A stretch of 16,618 bases of DNA, taken from Candidatus Thorarchaeota archaeon SMTZ1-83 (GTDB lineage: Archaea; Asgardarchaeota; Thorarchaeia; Thorarchaeales; Thorarchaeaceae). The stretch spans positions 1 to 16,618 of the forward strand of contig LRSK01000178.1 in assembly GCA_001563325.1 (NCBI GenBank), in the 5' to 3' direction. The first letter of the stretch is position 1. The number at the start of each line of letters is the position of its first letter. Below are positions 7,026-14,538 of the stretch, in pieces. Below the pieces are notes generated by a model. The model was not told the origin of the DNA. It was given only the letters and a program-made list of their open reading frames with translations, and made no database searches. The position numbers were made by a program, and so were the translations under genes.

Positions 7026-8357
7026 ATGTCCGAACGTACTCTGATTCGAGGCGGACTGGTTGTAACAGGTGACGAGAAGGGAACGGTTCACACTGATGGC
7101 TACGTGCTCTTCGAAGGAAATAGGATTCTAGAAGTTGGATCAGGGAAGCCTAAGGAGTCTGCTGGGAACGTTGTTGATGCAAGGGGCAGTCTTGTCATTC
7201 CTGGACTGGTAACAGCCCATACCCACCTCTATGGAATCTTGCTTCGAGGAGCCACACTCAATATTGATCCTCCATCTGATTTCGCGCAGATTCTCCAGAG
7301 AGTATGGTGGCCGCTTGACGAGAAGCTCACACTTGAGGATGCAAAGGCAAGTGCTCTCTCTGCTTCTGCTGACATGTTGCGAAACGGTTCTACATTCTTC
7401 GCCGACACATACTCGGGCCCCAACTCGATTAAGGGGAGTCTGGATGCAATTGCTGATGGAGCTAACCAGGTTGGCATCAGGTCAATGTTAGCTTTTGAGA
7501 TGACTGAGCGCGATAGTCCGAAGGATGGTCAGAAGGGTCTTACTGAGAACGTGAGATTTGCCAAACGCGCTAGCACCGAGAATCTGACTAACCTGATGGT
7601 TAGTGTGCATGCTTCGTTCACACTGTCCGATGAGTTGATTCAGAAAGCAGTGGAGGAAGCCCGCCGGCTTGATGTGCCTGTCACGATTCATACATCAGAG
7701 GGACTAGTGGACTTGTACCATAACTTGGAACGATATGGAGAAAGAACAGTAGAGCGTCTCTCCAGACTGGGAGTCCTCGCACCGAGAACCGTCCTTGCAC
7801 ACTGTGTACACGTTGACGATATAGAACTAGATCTTATTGCCCTGCACGGAGCATCAGTGGCACACAATCCGATGAGCAACATGTTGAATGCAGTGGGGAC
7901 TGCGCCTGTTCCGGAGATGCTGAAGAAAGGTATCATCGTCGGCCTTGGAAATGATGGATGGATCTATGACCCATTTGAGAACATGAGATGTGCCTTGACT
8001 GTCCACCGACTGGCTACTGGGAATCCCAGTGTCATTGGTTCCGATGAGGTCTTTCGCATGGCTACACTCGAAGGAGCGAAATGCTACGGACTTGAGAACG
8101 AGATTGGTAGTCTGGAAGAGGGCAAGCTTGCTGACATCGTCGTCCTTGACACTTCAAGGCTTCCGACCCCACTCACTCCAGATTCAGCGGTTGGTCATCT
8201 GGTGAATACGTTCGGAGGGCGTGATGTGACCAGTGTTTTCGTTGACGGGGTCTCTGTTGTCAAAGAGGGCAGACTTACCCTCATTGACGACGAAGAGGTC
8301 TCTCGAGTGTCGATAGAATCTGCCGAGAGCCTGTGGATGAAACTTAAGGGTGACTGA
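7026..8357 (+). CDS. Amidohydrolase, SsnA/ATZ-TRZ (deaminase) type
   Basis: A 443-residue metal-dependent amidohydrolase with an N-terminal beta domain (TLIRGGLVVTGDEKG) and a TIM barrel. Metal and active-site residues, counted from ATG 7026, are His65 and His67 (AHTHLYG), His195 (VSVHASF), His222 and Glu225 (TIHTSEG), His259 (VLAHCVH) and Asp310 (LGNDGW). The RGATLNIDPPSDF...VWWPLDEKL segment resembles the corresponding region of E. coli SsnA closely, and the HxxE plus metal set fits the aminohydrolases that deaminate purines, pyrimidines or triazines. The exact substrate is not readable. ATG 7026 with GGAGG is preferred over ATG 6987, which would give 456 residues. The next gene is also an amidohydrolase but from another branch, so they could share a pathway. 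Confidence 0.88.
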   Translation: MSERTLIRGGLVVTGDEKGTVHTDGYVLFEGNRILEVGSGKPKESAGNVVDARGSLVIPGLVTAHTHLYGILLRGATLNIDPPSDFAQILQRVWWPLDEKLTLEDAKASALSASADMLRNGSTFFADTYSGPNSIKGSLDAIADGANQVGIRSMLAFEMTERDSPKDGQKGLTENVRFAKRASTENLTNLMVSVHASFTLSDELIQKAVEEARRLDVPVTIHTSEGLVDLYHNLERYGERTVERLSRLGVLAPRTVLAHCVHVDDIELDLIALHGASVAHNPMSNMLNAVGTAPVPEMLKKGIIVGLGNDGWIYDPFENMRCALTVHRLATGNPSVIGSDEVFRMATLEGAKCYGLENEIGSLEEGKLADIVVLDTSRLPTPLTPDSAVGHLVNTFGGRDVTSVFVDGVSVVKEGRLTLIDDEEVSRVSIESAESLWMKLKGD

Positions 8358-8448
8358 AAGTCGGCACGCAACCAGATTGAGTGAGCTCTATCTAGGACCA
8401 AAATTGTACCAGACACAAACCATTTTCAGTAGGGAATAGACGCCGAAC

Positions 8449-9396
8449 GTGGTGCTATCTCTGTATCCAGATTTTACATACGATGGGCCAATCTTCGACA
8501 CGCATACTCACGCCGTGGACAATGAGTCGTTAGATCTTATGGTTCGCATTCAGAAGAAGGTCGGCGTTGAGCGAGCTGTGTTAATCTGCCATAGCCCTGG
8601 AGCAATGAGATACGCCAAGCGTGAATACCCGGGTCGTTTTGTCTATGCCAAGTATTTCCCAGGAGTTCAAAGATTCACTGACGGTGTAGACGTGATTGTC
8701 AAAGAAATCAGGAATCTGAAGGAAGATGGCTATGACCTGGCCAAGATGCAGTCGGCACCGGTGATGCGGGCCAGAGCAAAGGTCGATCCTGACGGACTGC
8801 GGCTCAATGAGGTTGCGATGTCTCCTATGTTCGAAGCTTTGAGAGATGAGGCTGTGCCATTCATACTTCACTTGTCCGACCCTGACACGTACTATTCCAC
8901 TAGATATAGCGACTCAGAGTTCTTTGGCTCAAAGGAGAGAGACCTTGACGAGCTAGAGGGCGTAATATCGCGGCACTCGGAGGTCAAATTCCAGATTGCT
9001 CACTTTGCTTCGCAACCAGAGATATATCGTCTTGACAACCTTGGCAGATGGCTGGAGTGTTATCCGAACTTCAACCTTGATACAAGCTCCGCTAGATGGA
9101 TGTGCAGAGAACTGGGCAAAGATACCAAACGGGCATCTGAGTTCATGACTAAGTACAGCAATCGCATCCATTTCGGAACCGACTGTGTCGCTTACACTGA
9201 TGATGTCACCTACTATGAGGGCCGCTATTCAGCCTTGAGACTCCTCTTCGAGAGTGATGTTCGAGGCATGCCGCTCCCTTTCCAGGATGCAGACACAATC
9301 AACAGCGGTGGTACGCATATCAACGGGCTATCGTTAGAGGAGACTGTCCTGAAGCAGATCTATTGGGACAATCCTGTAGATTTCTTTGGCAAATAA
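8449..9396 (+). CDS. Amidohydrolase-superfamily TIM-barrel protein (COG2159-like)
   Basis: A 315-residue protein of the amidohydrolase-2 / COG2159 group, which includes decarboxylases and hydrolases of carboxylated substrates. Metal-site candidates are Asp17-x-His19-x-His21 in IFDTHTHAVD, His141 in FILHLSDPD, His185 in FQIAHFAS and Asp245 in IHFGTDCVAYT. The end of the protein (LKQIYWDNPVDFFG) matches the usual closing helix of the family, where an N-x2-x-[LF]-[LF]-G motif follows the barrel. The start is a weak GTG at 8449 with a poor ribosome binding site (AGGGAA, about 13 bases away) and an A/T-rich stretch near 8424 that could be a TATA for a leaderless message. It follows another amidohydrolase by 91 bases. 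The reaction is unknown. Confidence 0.82.
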   Translation: MVLSLYPDFTYDGPIFDTHTHAVDNESLDLMVRIQKKVGVERAVLICHSPGAMRYAKREYPGRFVYAKYFPGVQRFTDGVDVIVKEIRNLKEDGYDLAKMQSAPVMRARAKVDPDGLRLNEVAMSPMFEALRDEAVPFILHLSDPDTYYSTRYSDSEFFGSKERDLDELEGVISRHSEVKFQIAHFASQPEIYRLDNLGRWLECYPNFNLDTSSARWMCRELGKDTKRASEFMTKYSNRIHFGTDCVAYTDDVTYYEGRYSALRLLFESDVRGMPLPFQDADTINSGGTHINGLSLEETVLKQIYWDNPVDFFGK

Positions 9397-9426
9397 TCCG
9401 CTTCCACAGCTCTCACGTGCGAGCCA

Positions 9427-9729
9427 CTACTTCTTCTTGCGACGCCGTCGGGTTGGCTTTAGGAAATCATCAAGCGAGCTCTGTTGAATTAGCCCAAGCT
9501 TCCATCCTCTACCCTCCGGGTCCCTCTCGACAATGCTCTCCCTCTCCATATTCTTGAGATGATATGCGACTGTTCCGAAGGATACTGTTACTTGCCCAGC
9601 AATCTCAGAAGTCTTGCGCCACGATTCTCTATCGAGCAAGCTGATGATTGCACTACGCGTTACTAATCCTCTATGGACATTACGTATCCAATGAAGGTAT
9701 ACTCTGCGATCGATGCTCAGACTGCTCAA
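9427..9729 (-). CDS. Winged-helix DNA-binding regulator (ArsR-like fold)
   Basis: A 100-residue winged-helix protein. Helix 1 and 2 are ITRSAI-type segments (residues 23-33, VTRSAIISLLD, and 39-47, KTSEIAGQV); the recognition helix is SFGTVAYHLKNMERE (50-64), with the typical V-x-Y/H-H-L core; the wing is IVERDPEGRGWKLG (66-79). The very basic end TRRRRKKK (93-100) could contact DNA. No ligand-binding domain is present, so control would come from levels, partners or modification. The start is TTG at 9729 with GGGTGG almost touching it, so a different start remains possible. It lies 44 bases downstream of the gelsolin-like gene on the same strand and may be co-transcribed with it. Confidence 0.8.
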   Translation of the reverse strand: MSSLSIDRRVYLHWIRNVHRGLVTRSAIISLLDRESWRKTSEIAGQVTVSFGTVAYHLKNMERESIVERDPEGRGWKLGLIQQSSLDDFLKPTRRRRKKK

Positions 9730-9773
9730 CCCACCCGGATGTACACATGAATGGAGATGTGTGTTTCCATTTC

Positions 9774-10052
9774 CTATGTCCGCTTGATCCCCAAGAGATC
9801 CAGAAACGCGGCTGGCTCACTTCCTTCGGTAATCGGTCTGATTCTGTATTTGGGGTAGTTGTGGCTCAGTTTCGCAGCCACTCTCGTGCCCATCAGTTTC
9901 TTGAACAGCTCTGCCTTCGCTCCCCGCCAGAGATAGATTGTCTTTTCATCGTGATCTATGAATACCAGGACCTTTTCAGTATCAATGGTAGAAGCCCTAG
10001 CTTTTGTTTCGGTTAGTTTGGCATCTGAGTCTATCTCAAAAGCTTCCACCAT
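9774..10052 (-). CDS. Single gelsolin-like domain mini-protein
   Basis: A 92-residue soluble protein that reads as one gelsolin-like domain. The order of signatures fits that fold: a beta-strand LVFIDHD (residues 29-35), the core KTIYLWRG (37-44, compare I-Y-[LV]-W-x-G in gelsolin repeats), a long helix with KLMGTRVAAKLS (52-63, compare A-x-x-x-A-x-x-[IL]), a strand YRIRPI (69-74) and the closing EGSEPAAFLDLLG (76-88, compare E-G-x-E-P-x-x-F). Gelsolin-domain proteins bind and regulate actin; single- and two-domain forms are known in Asgard archaea. Start ATG 10052 is chosen for its AGGAG site (10061-10065) and TATA-like box (10098-10106); a longer frame reaches 10241 but reads as non-coding. 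A Sec23/24-type gelsolin fold or another function is possible. Confidence 0.6.
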   Translation of the reverse strand: MVEAFEIDSDAKLTETKARASTIDTEKVLVFIDHDEKTIYLWRGAKAELFKKLMGTRVAAKLSHNYPKYRIRPITEGSEPAAFLDLLGIKRT

Positions 10053-10243
10053 TTCGAGAACTCCTGTGTGTATCTTCGTTGGGATGGTGCAGTCCCTCTT
10101 ATGATACTTTTCCGCGGATATTGAAGTTGACCGACGCTCGAATTCATTCTGAAATCGAGCACCTGCGCACGGTCTGTTAGTGAGTTGGTCCCACTTAACT
10201 ACAAAAGCACTTGTTCTAATTCGGGGGAGGGTGTGAGGCACAA
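10053..10243. promoter_or_regulatory. Divergent intergenic region between the gelsolin-like gene and an unknown gene
   Basis: This 191-base gap holds two promoters. On the minus strand, TTATGATAC at 10099-10107 read in reverse gives a TATA-like TATCATAA at 10098-10106, preceded by GGAAAAG as a possible BRE; it predicts a start near 10075, and AGGAG (10061-10065) lies eight bases before ATG 10052. On the plus strand, an A/T-rich CTTAACTACAAAAG (10194-10207) is a weaker TATA candidate, and GTGAGG at 10232-10237 is the ribosome binding site for GTG 10244. No RNA gene was recognised in it. Confidence 0.45.
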
Positions 10244-10972
10244 GTGACAGAAGACATTCCTTCCCGTGTGAAGTTCATAGACAGAGAGAGGAGAAGGATT
10301 GAACTAGTCATCAACGACGTTACTCTTACATTCCCCCTGAATGCAATTCCTGATCCGCTCTATATTGCGATTGCCTCCATCTATGATGGAGATGAGGATC
10401 CAGATTGCAAGCTACTCAAAGCGTACTACGACACTGTCATACAACCAACCGTGTGTACCTCAGATCCCACAAGCATCTTCCATTTCGGGACTGCGGTGAA
10501 GACGACCCATCTATCTCTAACCGATGAAGAGATTGAGAACCAGATTGAAGATATCGAGGGTGAGCTTCTATCCTTCCAAGGCCGCCCGTATGAGGAGACC
10601 TTGGAGGAGAGAATAGAACTGTACCGAAGGGTGTACCTGGACGACTCGAAAATCGACCGTTTCCGTTTCGGAGCGGCAGAGCTCTACGGAGATGTCACCT
10701 ACGGGAATATCCGTCGGGACCCCCGCGTCGTACTGAACTTCCAGTATCACGAACCCAAGAAGGACATCTACATGGGCTGGCAAGTGAACTGCATTGCACA
10801 AATTGTCTTTCCAGGAGACCCCTTCTACAGGTTCATGAGAGCAATGCGTTCGCTCTTTGTCAGGCGGTTTATAGACCTCAGGGCTTCAGAGTACCCTTGT
10901 GCTTACATATTCCACGTTTGCGAGGTAAAGGACAAGAGTCTTTCTTCCAGACTCGGATTCGTGCCGATCTAG
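10244..10972 (+). CDS. Unrecognised protein, possible flavin-binding split-barrel relative
   Basis: I do not recognise this 242-residue soluble protein. The N-terminus (RVKFIDRERRRIELVINDVTL) reads as paired beta-strands, then come Cys55, Cys71, and an acidic helix (LTDEEIENQIEDIEGELLSF, 92-111). Residues 139-190 (FRFGAAELYGDVTYGNIRRD, then PRVVLNFQY and VNCIAQIVFPGDP) are strand-rich and have a vague likeness to the FMN-binding split barrel, where N-x-x-x-[DN]-P-R-V follows a helix; this is weak. Residues 193-214 are basic helical. The GTG start has GTGAGG (10232-10237) at six bases. The stop TAG (10970-10972) overlaps the stop of the convergent VWA gene, which suggests no shared transcription but tight packing. 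Confidence 0.6.
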   Translation: MTEDIPSRVKFIDRERRRIELVINDVTLTFPLNAIPDPLYIAIASIYDGDEDPDCKLLKAYYDTVIQPTVCTSDPTSIFHFGTAVKTTHLSLTDEEIENQIEDIEGELLSFQGRPYEETLEERIELYRRVYLDDSKIDRFRFGAAELYGDVTYGNIRRDPRVVLNFQYHEPKKDIYMGWQVNCIAQIVFPGDPFYRFMRAMRSLFVRRFIDLRASEYPCAYIFHVCEVKDKSLSSRLGFVPI

Positions 10973-13491
10973 TAATCAGTCAGTCCTAGCAGTCTCTCAG
11001 GCAGTTCTTCTACTGCACCAATGTCTAACACGACCCCATGAGATTTTTCTGCGAGCTTCCTTGCGGCTCTCATGTCATAGGAGTCCTTAGGAACAAGAAT
11101 GATGAACTTGATCTCCTGATGCTTCATCTTCTCAGCAAGCTTCTCGCACTCTGCTTGGTCACTCAGAAAGGCGTCTGTCGAGAAGATGCATATCTTCTCC
11201 TTGGCCCTTGTCCTCTCGAAGTTTTCAAGCGCCCACTTGAGTGATGCACGCCCACCAGTACCTCCACTGGCTCTCACATCCAGAAGGTCAGATGCGACTT
11301 TCTCCACAGACACCGACCTCTCATCAATGCGCTTCACTACGTGGCTGACGCTGTCAAACAGAATTACTCCGAAGTCATCCTTCTGCACACCATATAGACC
11401 TGCCATGACTGAGATGCTTAGCATTCCTAGTTTGTCTGGTGAGTCCATGGAACCTGATTTGTCCAACGCCCAGACGAACGCTCTGTGACCTTGGTAGGTT
11501 TCACAGATTAGGAAATCCTCTGCGTCCAGAATCTGGAAGTCACCTCTGCCTTGCGAGAGCAGAGAATCGATGGTCTCTTCCAAGTCTATCAAATCGATGT
11601 CATCACCAATCCTAAACGGTCTGACAGTTGTAGACTGCTGAATCCCACCCAGCATCGATGAGCCCATAGTAGCCCTCGCATACCTCTTTCCAAGGTCAAT
11701 CAAAAGCCGCTTCGCTATTTCCTTGAGCTTCTGTCGAATGTCATCCGGGATGGAGTCTCTATACGCATACCAGATCCTCACAATGTTTGTCGCCGGACCT
11801 CCTAGAAGTCCACCGAGTACCATTTCGCTTCTGTGCTTCTCTGAGGGAGCGGCTTCTTCCCTGGTGACAGGACGTTGATATCTGCCTGGAGGGGCCATCC
11901 CCAAGGCCGCTCCAAAGTCCTCATGGGCAATTGCGCCAAGTGCCGCTTGATTTCCCTTACTTGTCGCCAAATCTGCAAGTTCTCTTAGCTGTGCCTCCGT
12001 GAGTCCCGCCGCCGATATGAGATTGTGCAACCTCTCGAAGTCTCCCACACCTTGTTCGATGAGTGCCTTCGCGATCCTATAGGAAGGGTTCAGGAGCTCT
12101 AGGATTTCTTCCTCAGTCATGCCGAGTTTCTCCGCTGCATCACGGATGCCCTCTTCCGAAGGAACGATTCCCTGATTTGACAACTCTCTTACAGTCTTCC
12201 TCAATACCGCTTTTGATAGGGATCTAGTGATGGCAGCGTCTGCGAGCTTCTGTTTAGCTCTCTCCCATTCTTGTCTAGGGGTGCCGCTTGGTAGCATGCT
12301 GTCAAGCGTCGACAGGCTACGTATCATGTGACGAAGGTAATCTGACGGAGAGGACCGTGAATCTGCATCCTCAATCGTATCGTGTGTCTTCTTGCCTAGC
12401 AAGCTCTTCCAACTCTGAGTGTTTCGTGCCGTTTCGGCTAGTTGCCTAAAATCCAAATGTGAAGAAGCACCTTGGTCATACTGCTTGTTATATTGCTCGA
12501 GGAGGTCGTCCATGAGGTCTTTCTTTGTGTGCTGCTTGATCTTCTCAGCAAACTCTGCAGAGTCAGCAAGCGGATATTCTTTAGGGGCATTCTCTACGTG
12601 TTGAGCTCCATTGTCGGGATATCTATCAAGATGTCCGGTGTAATCGGCCACGTCTCTCAGGTTCCTCAGTCTGTCATGCAGGATTCTGTCCATCGCCTCT
12701 CTCTTATCCTTGCTCCCTGCGCGGATGTCTTCCATGTGACGAAGGGCTCTAGCTGCAGTTGCGGGTTCTCCAGCCGCAAGCTGGGCGAACTTCCGCTTGA
12801 TTCCAGCATCGCCGCGGAGCGCCTGACCGGCTACGCTCTCTGCAGCATTCGATGATTCACATACCTTGTCAAGGAAGCCTAGAGTCTTGGCATTCCGGAT
12901 GTCCTTTGACGATAGATTCCCGAGGTCCTCAAGGAGCTCTGATGATGCTTCCTGCTTGAGCTCCGTGTTGCTAGTAAGTCCCCGGAGGACTATGTCACCT
13001 TCGGATAGGTAGTCACGTGCAGCCTTGTAGAGTCTCTTGTCCTTGCGGCTTCTGAGCTTCTGGAGATATTCGTAGCCGGCCTCTACCTTATCTTTGTCAA
13101 TCCTACTGGCTAGCTCTTGTTCTCGAAGGATTTGATCTATCACTGCCTGTACTCGAGAGTCTTGAGAGGTCGTAGCTGTTGGCACCTTGGCTTCCACTTC
13201 TGCGGCCTTGACCTTCTGCTTCTCTTTTCCGAGAATAATGTCCTCCGCTATGATTCTCGCCAAAGCTTGGTCTGAGGGATACGTGGTTCTGACAGCCGCA
13301 TCCACAAAATCATCCAGCGTTAGACTTCCGTTCTTGAAGTATCGTGCTGACAGCAGTTGAGGTATTGCCTGCGTTTGCCTCACACTTGGTTTGAAACGAA
13401 CATCTTCCCTTCTCCTCATTCGATTCACGAATTCGTGTGCGAAAGGCACCGCATTGCTTGGAGAAGGGCTGATTCTCGGTGCTGCGGCCAT
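10969..13491 (-). CDS. Large VWA-domain protein, partner of the adjacent MoxR ATPase
   Basis: An 840-residue protein with a C-terminal von Willebrand A domain. The MIDAS metal site is complete: Asp677-x-Ser679-x-Ser681 in ALDKSGSMDSP, Thr745 in ASGGTGGRAS and Asp773 in FSTDAFLSD. Before it, residues 624-650 (RPFRIGDDIDLIDLEETIDS) match the RP-[FY]-R-x-G-D-D-x-D motif found in VWA proteins paired with MoxR ATPases. Residues 1-90 hold a motif R-F-K-P-S-x-R-Q (32-39) seen near the start of such proteins; residues 90-570 are almost wholly charged helix with no recognisable fold, much longer than ViaA or CoxE. It follows the ATPase gene by 6 bases. Likely role: substrate or adaptor arm of a remodelling machine. 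There is no signal or membrane segment. Confidence 0.88.
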   Translation of the reverse strand: MAAAPRISPSPSNAVPFAHEFVNRMRRREDVRFKPSVRQTQAIPQLLSARYFKNGSLTLDDFVDAAVRTTYPSDQALARIIAEDIILGKEKQKVKAAEVEAKVPTATTSQDSRVQAVIDQILREQELASRIDKDKVEAGYEYLQKLRSRKDKRLYKAARDYLSEGDIVLRGLTSNTELKQEASSELLEDLGNLSSKDIRNAKTLGFLDKVCESSNAAESVAGQALRGDAGIKRKFAQLAAGEPATAARALRHMEDIRAGSKDKREAMDRILHDRLRNLRDVADYTGHLDRYPDNGAQHVENAPKEYPLADSAEFAEKIKQHTKKDLMDDLLEQYNKQYDQGASSHLDFRQLAETARNTQSWKSLLGKKTHDTIEDADSRSSPSDYLRHMIRSLSTLDSMLPSGTPRQEWERAKQKLADAAITRSLSKAVLRKTVRELSNQGIVPSEEGIRDAAEKLGMTEEEILELLNPSYRIAKALIEQGVGDFERLHNLISAAGLTEAQLRELADLATSKGNQAALGAIAHEDFGAALGMAPPGRYQRPVTREEAAPSEKHRSEMVLGGLLGGPATNIVRIWYAYRDSIPDDIRQKLKEIAKRLLIDLGKRYARATMGSSMLGGIQQSTTVRPFRIGDDIDLIDLEETIDSLLSQGRGDFQILDAEDFLICETYQGHRAFVWALDKSGSMDSPDKLGMLSISVMAGLYGVQKDDFGVILFDSVSHVVKRIDERSVSVEKVASDLLDVRASGGTGGRASLKWALENFERTRAKEKICIFSTDAFLSDQAECEKLAEKMKHQEIKFIILVPKDSYDMRAARKLAEKSHGVVLDIGAVEELPERLLGLTDY

Positions 13492-13497
13492 CTCTTT

Positions 13498-14412
13498 CTA
13501 GCTCCCGCCAGAGCCCAGTGCACGCCTAACCAAGGAGTTGACAGCTGGTTCGGGGTCGATGCCTGGCCTGAACCTGAGAGCTCCAGAGAGCACATAGGTT
13601 GCAGCCTTCGACAGGATTCCGTGAGTCACATCAGAAACACCTTCCCTCTTTGCAATCTCAGCTGAGAGTCTTGCAATTGAAATGCCTGCTCTGATTGAGC
13701 CCGGAGTCTCTATGTCGGTGCTGACCCTAGTAGCCGAAACTAGACTGTATATGCTTTCCAGAGTATTGTCAGAGAGTTTGTATTCCGGGCAGTTCATCTT
13801 TACAATCTCGATCTCTGTGGCCTTTCTAGGGTACCCTAGTCTGATCCAGACCCGTATACGGTCTCTTAGCGCCTCGCTGAGTCTGTGAGCACCTGACATC
13901 TCGCTTGGGTTGAGCGTCAGTACTGGGAAGAAGTCATCGCTGGCCTTTATTCTACCCAGCCGTGGAACCGTTGCACTCCACTCCTCGAATGGTTCTAGAA
14001 GACTGTTCTGGACGTACTCGGGAAGTCTGTTTGCCTCGTTGAGGCCAAACACACCTCCCAGAATCATCGATTTCAGCAATGGCCCCGGGTCAAATGATTC
14101 CAGAGTGAAGCCCTTGCTAAGGACCAGACTCGGATTGAAAGACCCTATGAGGTGCGCCGGACGAACGCCTTCATCACCCGTCAACCACTCAAAGTCACGA
14201 CCACTCTTTTCAGCATATGCGCGGAGCAAGAGCGTCTTCCCAACGCCTGGCGGTCCAATCAGTCCGGGAATCAGACCGGAGTTCTCGCAGTCCTCAAGGA
14301 TCTCAAACGCTTCCTTGTACTGCTCCTTCACCACAATCCTGACTTTCTCTTTCTTTGCGGCTTTCAACCGTTCGTCAAACTTGTCCGAGAATTCCTTTGC
14401 GCTCTTCTGCAT
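13498..14412 (-). CDS. MoxR-type AAA+ ATPase (RavA/CbbQ-like)
   Basis: An AAA+ ATPase of the MoxR family, 304 residues from ATG 14412. Walker A is GPPGVGKT (residues 53-60 in this numbering); the Walker B position reads GVFGLNEANRLPE, with Asn in place of the usual Asp before Glu; sensor 1 is in PVLTLNPSEM; the arginine-finger and DRI segment is SEALRDRIRVWIRL. The family remodels proteins and inserts metals with a VWA partner, which is encoded 6 bases downstream. A GTG at 14520 would give 340 residues, but a good TATA box (14453-14460) lies inside that extension, a T5 tract abuts the GTG, and no ribosome binding site serves it. ATG 14412 has a G-rich GGGGGCGG site just upstream. It is cytosolic. 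Confidence 0.88.
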   Translation of the reverse strand: MQKSAKEFSDKFDERLKAAKKEKVRIVVKEQYKEAFEILEDCENSGLIPGLIGPPGVGKTLLLRAYAEKSGRDFEWLTGDEGVRPAHLIGSFNPSLVLSKGFTLESFDPGPLLKSMILGGVFGLNEANRLPEYVQNSLLEPFEEWSATVPRLGRIKASDDFFPVLTLNPSEMSGAHRLSEALRDRIRVWIRLGYPRKATEIEIVKMNCPEYKLSDNTLESIYSLVSATRVSTDIETPGSIRAGISIARLSAEIAKREGVSDVTHGILSKAATYVLSGALRFRPGIDPEPAVNSLVRRALGSGGS

Positions 14413-14452
14413 GTTATCCGCCCCCAGAACTGGAATCTCGTGGCTGAGAGTC

Positions 14453-14460
14453 GTATTAAA
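14453..14460 (-). promoter_or_regulatory. TATA box for the AAA/VWA operon
   Basis: Read on the minus strand this is TTTAATAC after GGGC, a good BRE/TATA pair. It predicts a transcript start near 14430 and a leader of about 18 bases before the ATG at 14412. It is the main reason for preferring that ATG over the upstream GTG at 14520. Confidence 0.5.
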
Positions 14461-14520
14461 GCCCGTCGATTCTAGACAGACACGAAGGCCTTGCAGTAGT
14501 GTATCCCCAACAGATGTCAC

Positions 14521-14525
14521 AAAAA
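14521..14525 (-). terminator. Candidate T-tract terminator after the metal transporter/PLP enzyme operon
   Basis: A run of five T on the minus strand lies 13 bases after the stop codon of the PLP enzyme gene. Archaeal polymerase can terminate at short T tracts without a hairpin. It separates the upstream operon from the AAA/VWA operon, which has its own TATA box. One T5 run is weak evidence by itself. Confidence 0.35.
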
Positions 14526-14538
14526 GGTTGGGGTTCCT

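Noticed and set aside
10053..10241. N-terminal extension of the gelsolin-like protein up to 10241
   Set aside because: The extra 63 residues have no domain-like pattern, cover the promoter area and lack a ribosome binding site, whereas ATG 10052 has AGGAG and a TATA-like box.
10969..13491. Reading the VWA gene as a magnesium chelatase subunit
   Set aside because: The MoxR-type partner and the VWA MIDAS pattern are general to several systems, and no porphyrin or cobalamin gene lies nearby.
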